Source: Erwinia tracheiphila (GTDB lineage: Bacteria; Pseudomonadota; Gammaproteobacteria; Enterobacterales; Enterobacteriaceae). Taken from it: 64,000 bases of DNA. The notes under the pieces are model-generated. The model worked only from the letters and a program-made list of their open reading frames with translations, was not told the DNA's origin and ran no database searches. The translations under genes and the position numbers were made by a program. The DNA lies in NCBI RefSeq assembly GCF_021365465.1, contig NZ_CP089932.1:4836001-4900000 (forward strand), written 5' to 3'. Of this stretch, positions 62,982 to 64,000 are shown in pieces. Within the stretch, counting starts at the first letter, position 1. Every line of letters starts with the position of its first letter.

Positions 62982-64000
62982 ATGTATATCCCGCGCCCGG
63001 CAAAACTGCTGTTCACCACTGATGACGCCTGGAACCGGTATATGGATAAACACGGGGACACCCTCAGCCCCTGGACCGTACTCTGCGTCGAGCGCATGCT
63101 CGCCTGCGGCACTGCTGCCATGGGGGTGAAGCGATACTGCTGCGCCTCCCCGGACTGCACCCACACCCGCTTCTTCTGCCAGACCTGTAAATCAAAAGGC
63201 TGCAGCTCCTGCGGACATAAGGCCACGGAGCAGTGGATTACAGAACAACAGCAAATTCTGCCCGACTGCGACTGGCAGCATATCACCTTCACCATGCCCC
63301 ATCTGCTGTGGCCCTTTTTCAACAATAACTGGCCTCTGCTCAATGCCCTGTTCCGCGCAGCCACCCGCGCCATGCTCCGCTGGGCCAGAAAACAGGGTGT
63401 GGAAGTCGGTATCTTCTGCGCCCTGCACACCTACGGTCGCCAGCTCAACCAGCATCCCCACATTCATCTCTCCGTCACCCGCGGCGGGCTTGATATTAAA
63501 CACGGCGTATGGCGCGACCTCTTCTTTAAAAAGCATGCCGTGGAGGAAATCTGGCGCGGAGCCGTCATCCGGCTGCTGCGCCACAGCTATGACCTGATTA
63601 ACCCCGGCAGGCTGCCGGGGCTGGGGCATATCCACGACAAAAAACAGTGGCTGCGCTATCTGCAGGCGCAGTACGGGCGCCGCTGGAAGGTCCACTTCGC
63701 GAAGAAGACCCGGGGGGCCTGGCGGAGCGTCAAATATCTGGGCCGGTACCTGAAACGGCCCCCCGTGTCGGCGGCGAAGCTGAGGCACTACAGCGGCGGC
63801 GCGGTGGTGCACCACTATTACGACCACCGTACGCAGCAGTACCGGCAGCAGACGCTGACGCAGGAAGATATGATCGGACGTTATATCAGCCATATCCCGG
63901 CGAAGCATTTTAAGATGGTGCGTTATTACGGTTTTTTATCAAACCGTAAACGGGGTAGCCTGCTGCCGAAGGTGTATGAAGCCCTGGAGATGGAAGCGCG
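62982..64000 (+). CDS. tnpA: IS91-family Y2 HUH transposase, partial at window edge
   Basis: 339 complete codons visible of the expected 404; HUH and Y2 motifs present. Differs from copy A by at least one silent base (GAACAA for GAGCAA near 63243). Confidence 0.9.
   Translation, partial: MYIPRPAKLLFTTDDAWNRYMDKHGDTLSPWTVLCVERMLACGTAAMGVKRYCCASPDCTHTRFFCQTCKSKGCSSCGHKATEQWITEQQQILPDCDWQHITFTMPHLLWPFFNNNWPLLNALFRAATRAMLRWARKQGVEVGIFCALHTYGRQLNQHPHIHLSVTRGGLDIKHGVWRDLFFKKHAVEEIWRGAVIRLLRHSYDLINPGRLPGLGHIHDKKQWLRYLQAQYGRRWKVHFAKKTRGAWRSVKYLGRYLKRPPVSAAKLRHYSGGAVVHHYYDHRTQQYRQQTLTQEDMIGRYISHIPAKHFKMVRYYGFLSNRKRGSLLPKVYEALEMEA

Larger units (their letters stand above)
62442..64000 (+). mobile_element. 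IS91-family element, type II copy C (runs off window)
   Basis: Starts GAACATAGCGCCC like copies A and B and is collinear with copy A for the 1559 bp visible. Opposite in orientation to copy B. Confidence 0.93.

Overview
The window looks like a chromosomal region of a plant- or insect-associated member of the Enterobacterales (Erwinia/Pantoea/Pectobacteriaceae-like) whose genome has been flooded by insertion sequences. The conserved chromosomal genes (rep, kup, ravA-viaA) are clearly enterobacterial. A perfect HrpL-type hrp box upstream of a harpin-like/pectate-lyase gene at the left edge points to a Hrp type III secretion lifestyle. The genus assignment is inference; no rRNA or tRNA gene was seen.

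Layout. 1-3.5 kb: harpin/pectate lyase (cut by the window edge) and rep. 3.6-18.9 kb: a patchwork bounded and subdivided by four IS26-like (IS6 family) copies. It holds a Shigella-type effector kinase (ospG) with a small companion ORF, two tnpB-only IS200/IS605-type elements, a ColE1-like plasmid scrap, two toxin-antitoxin loci, an IS481 element, a rolling-circle Rep fragment, a muramidase with a putative immunity gene, and a plasmid backbone slice (DUF3560, PemK/MazF pair, three-gene operon, ParB end). 18.9-31 kb: ccdA remnant, an origin-like stretch, two intact IS91-family elements and one broken one, IS1 copies, a membrane-anchored winged-helix regulator, a decayed purine permease, a phosphopantetheinyl transferase, a defective IS256 with 8-bp target duplication, and an uncharacterised two-gene unit. 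31-35 kb: plasmid- or phage-like small genes, including a third toxin-antitoxin pair and a duplicated leader cassette. 35-43 kb: IS91-type, IS1294-like, IS3 (split by IS4) and old IS6 relics with gene scraps. 43.2-53.8 kb: a complete-looking compact type II secretion operon gspCDEFGIJKLMOS. 53.8-57.2 kb: relics of IS5, a serine recombinase, a TIR-domain (ThsB-like) gene and an IS91-type copy. 57.2-62.4 kb: kup and ravA-viaA, flanked by oppositely oriented copies of the same IS91-type element; the right copy runs off the window.

How it works together. The functional chromosomal content is small: DNA unwinding (Rep), K+ uptake (Kup), the RavA-ViaA ATPase/VWA pair and the type II secretion operon. 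The T2SS reads as intact over 10.5 kb while most neighbouring non-IS genes are broken, which suggests it is under selection. Together with an HrpL-regulated pectate-lyase-like protein and OspG, the segment suggests an organism that secretes both cell-wall-active enzymes and type III effectors. The plasmid pieces between IS26-like copies appear to have been captured into the chromosome and then eroded: toxins are broken or lost more often than antitoxins.

Limits: all family calls come from reading translated sequence by eye; no database search was run. Several one-base frameshifts lie in homopolymers and could be sequencing errors.
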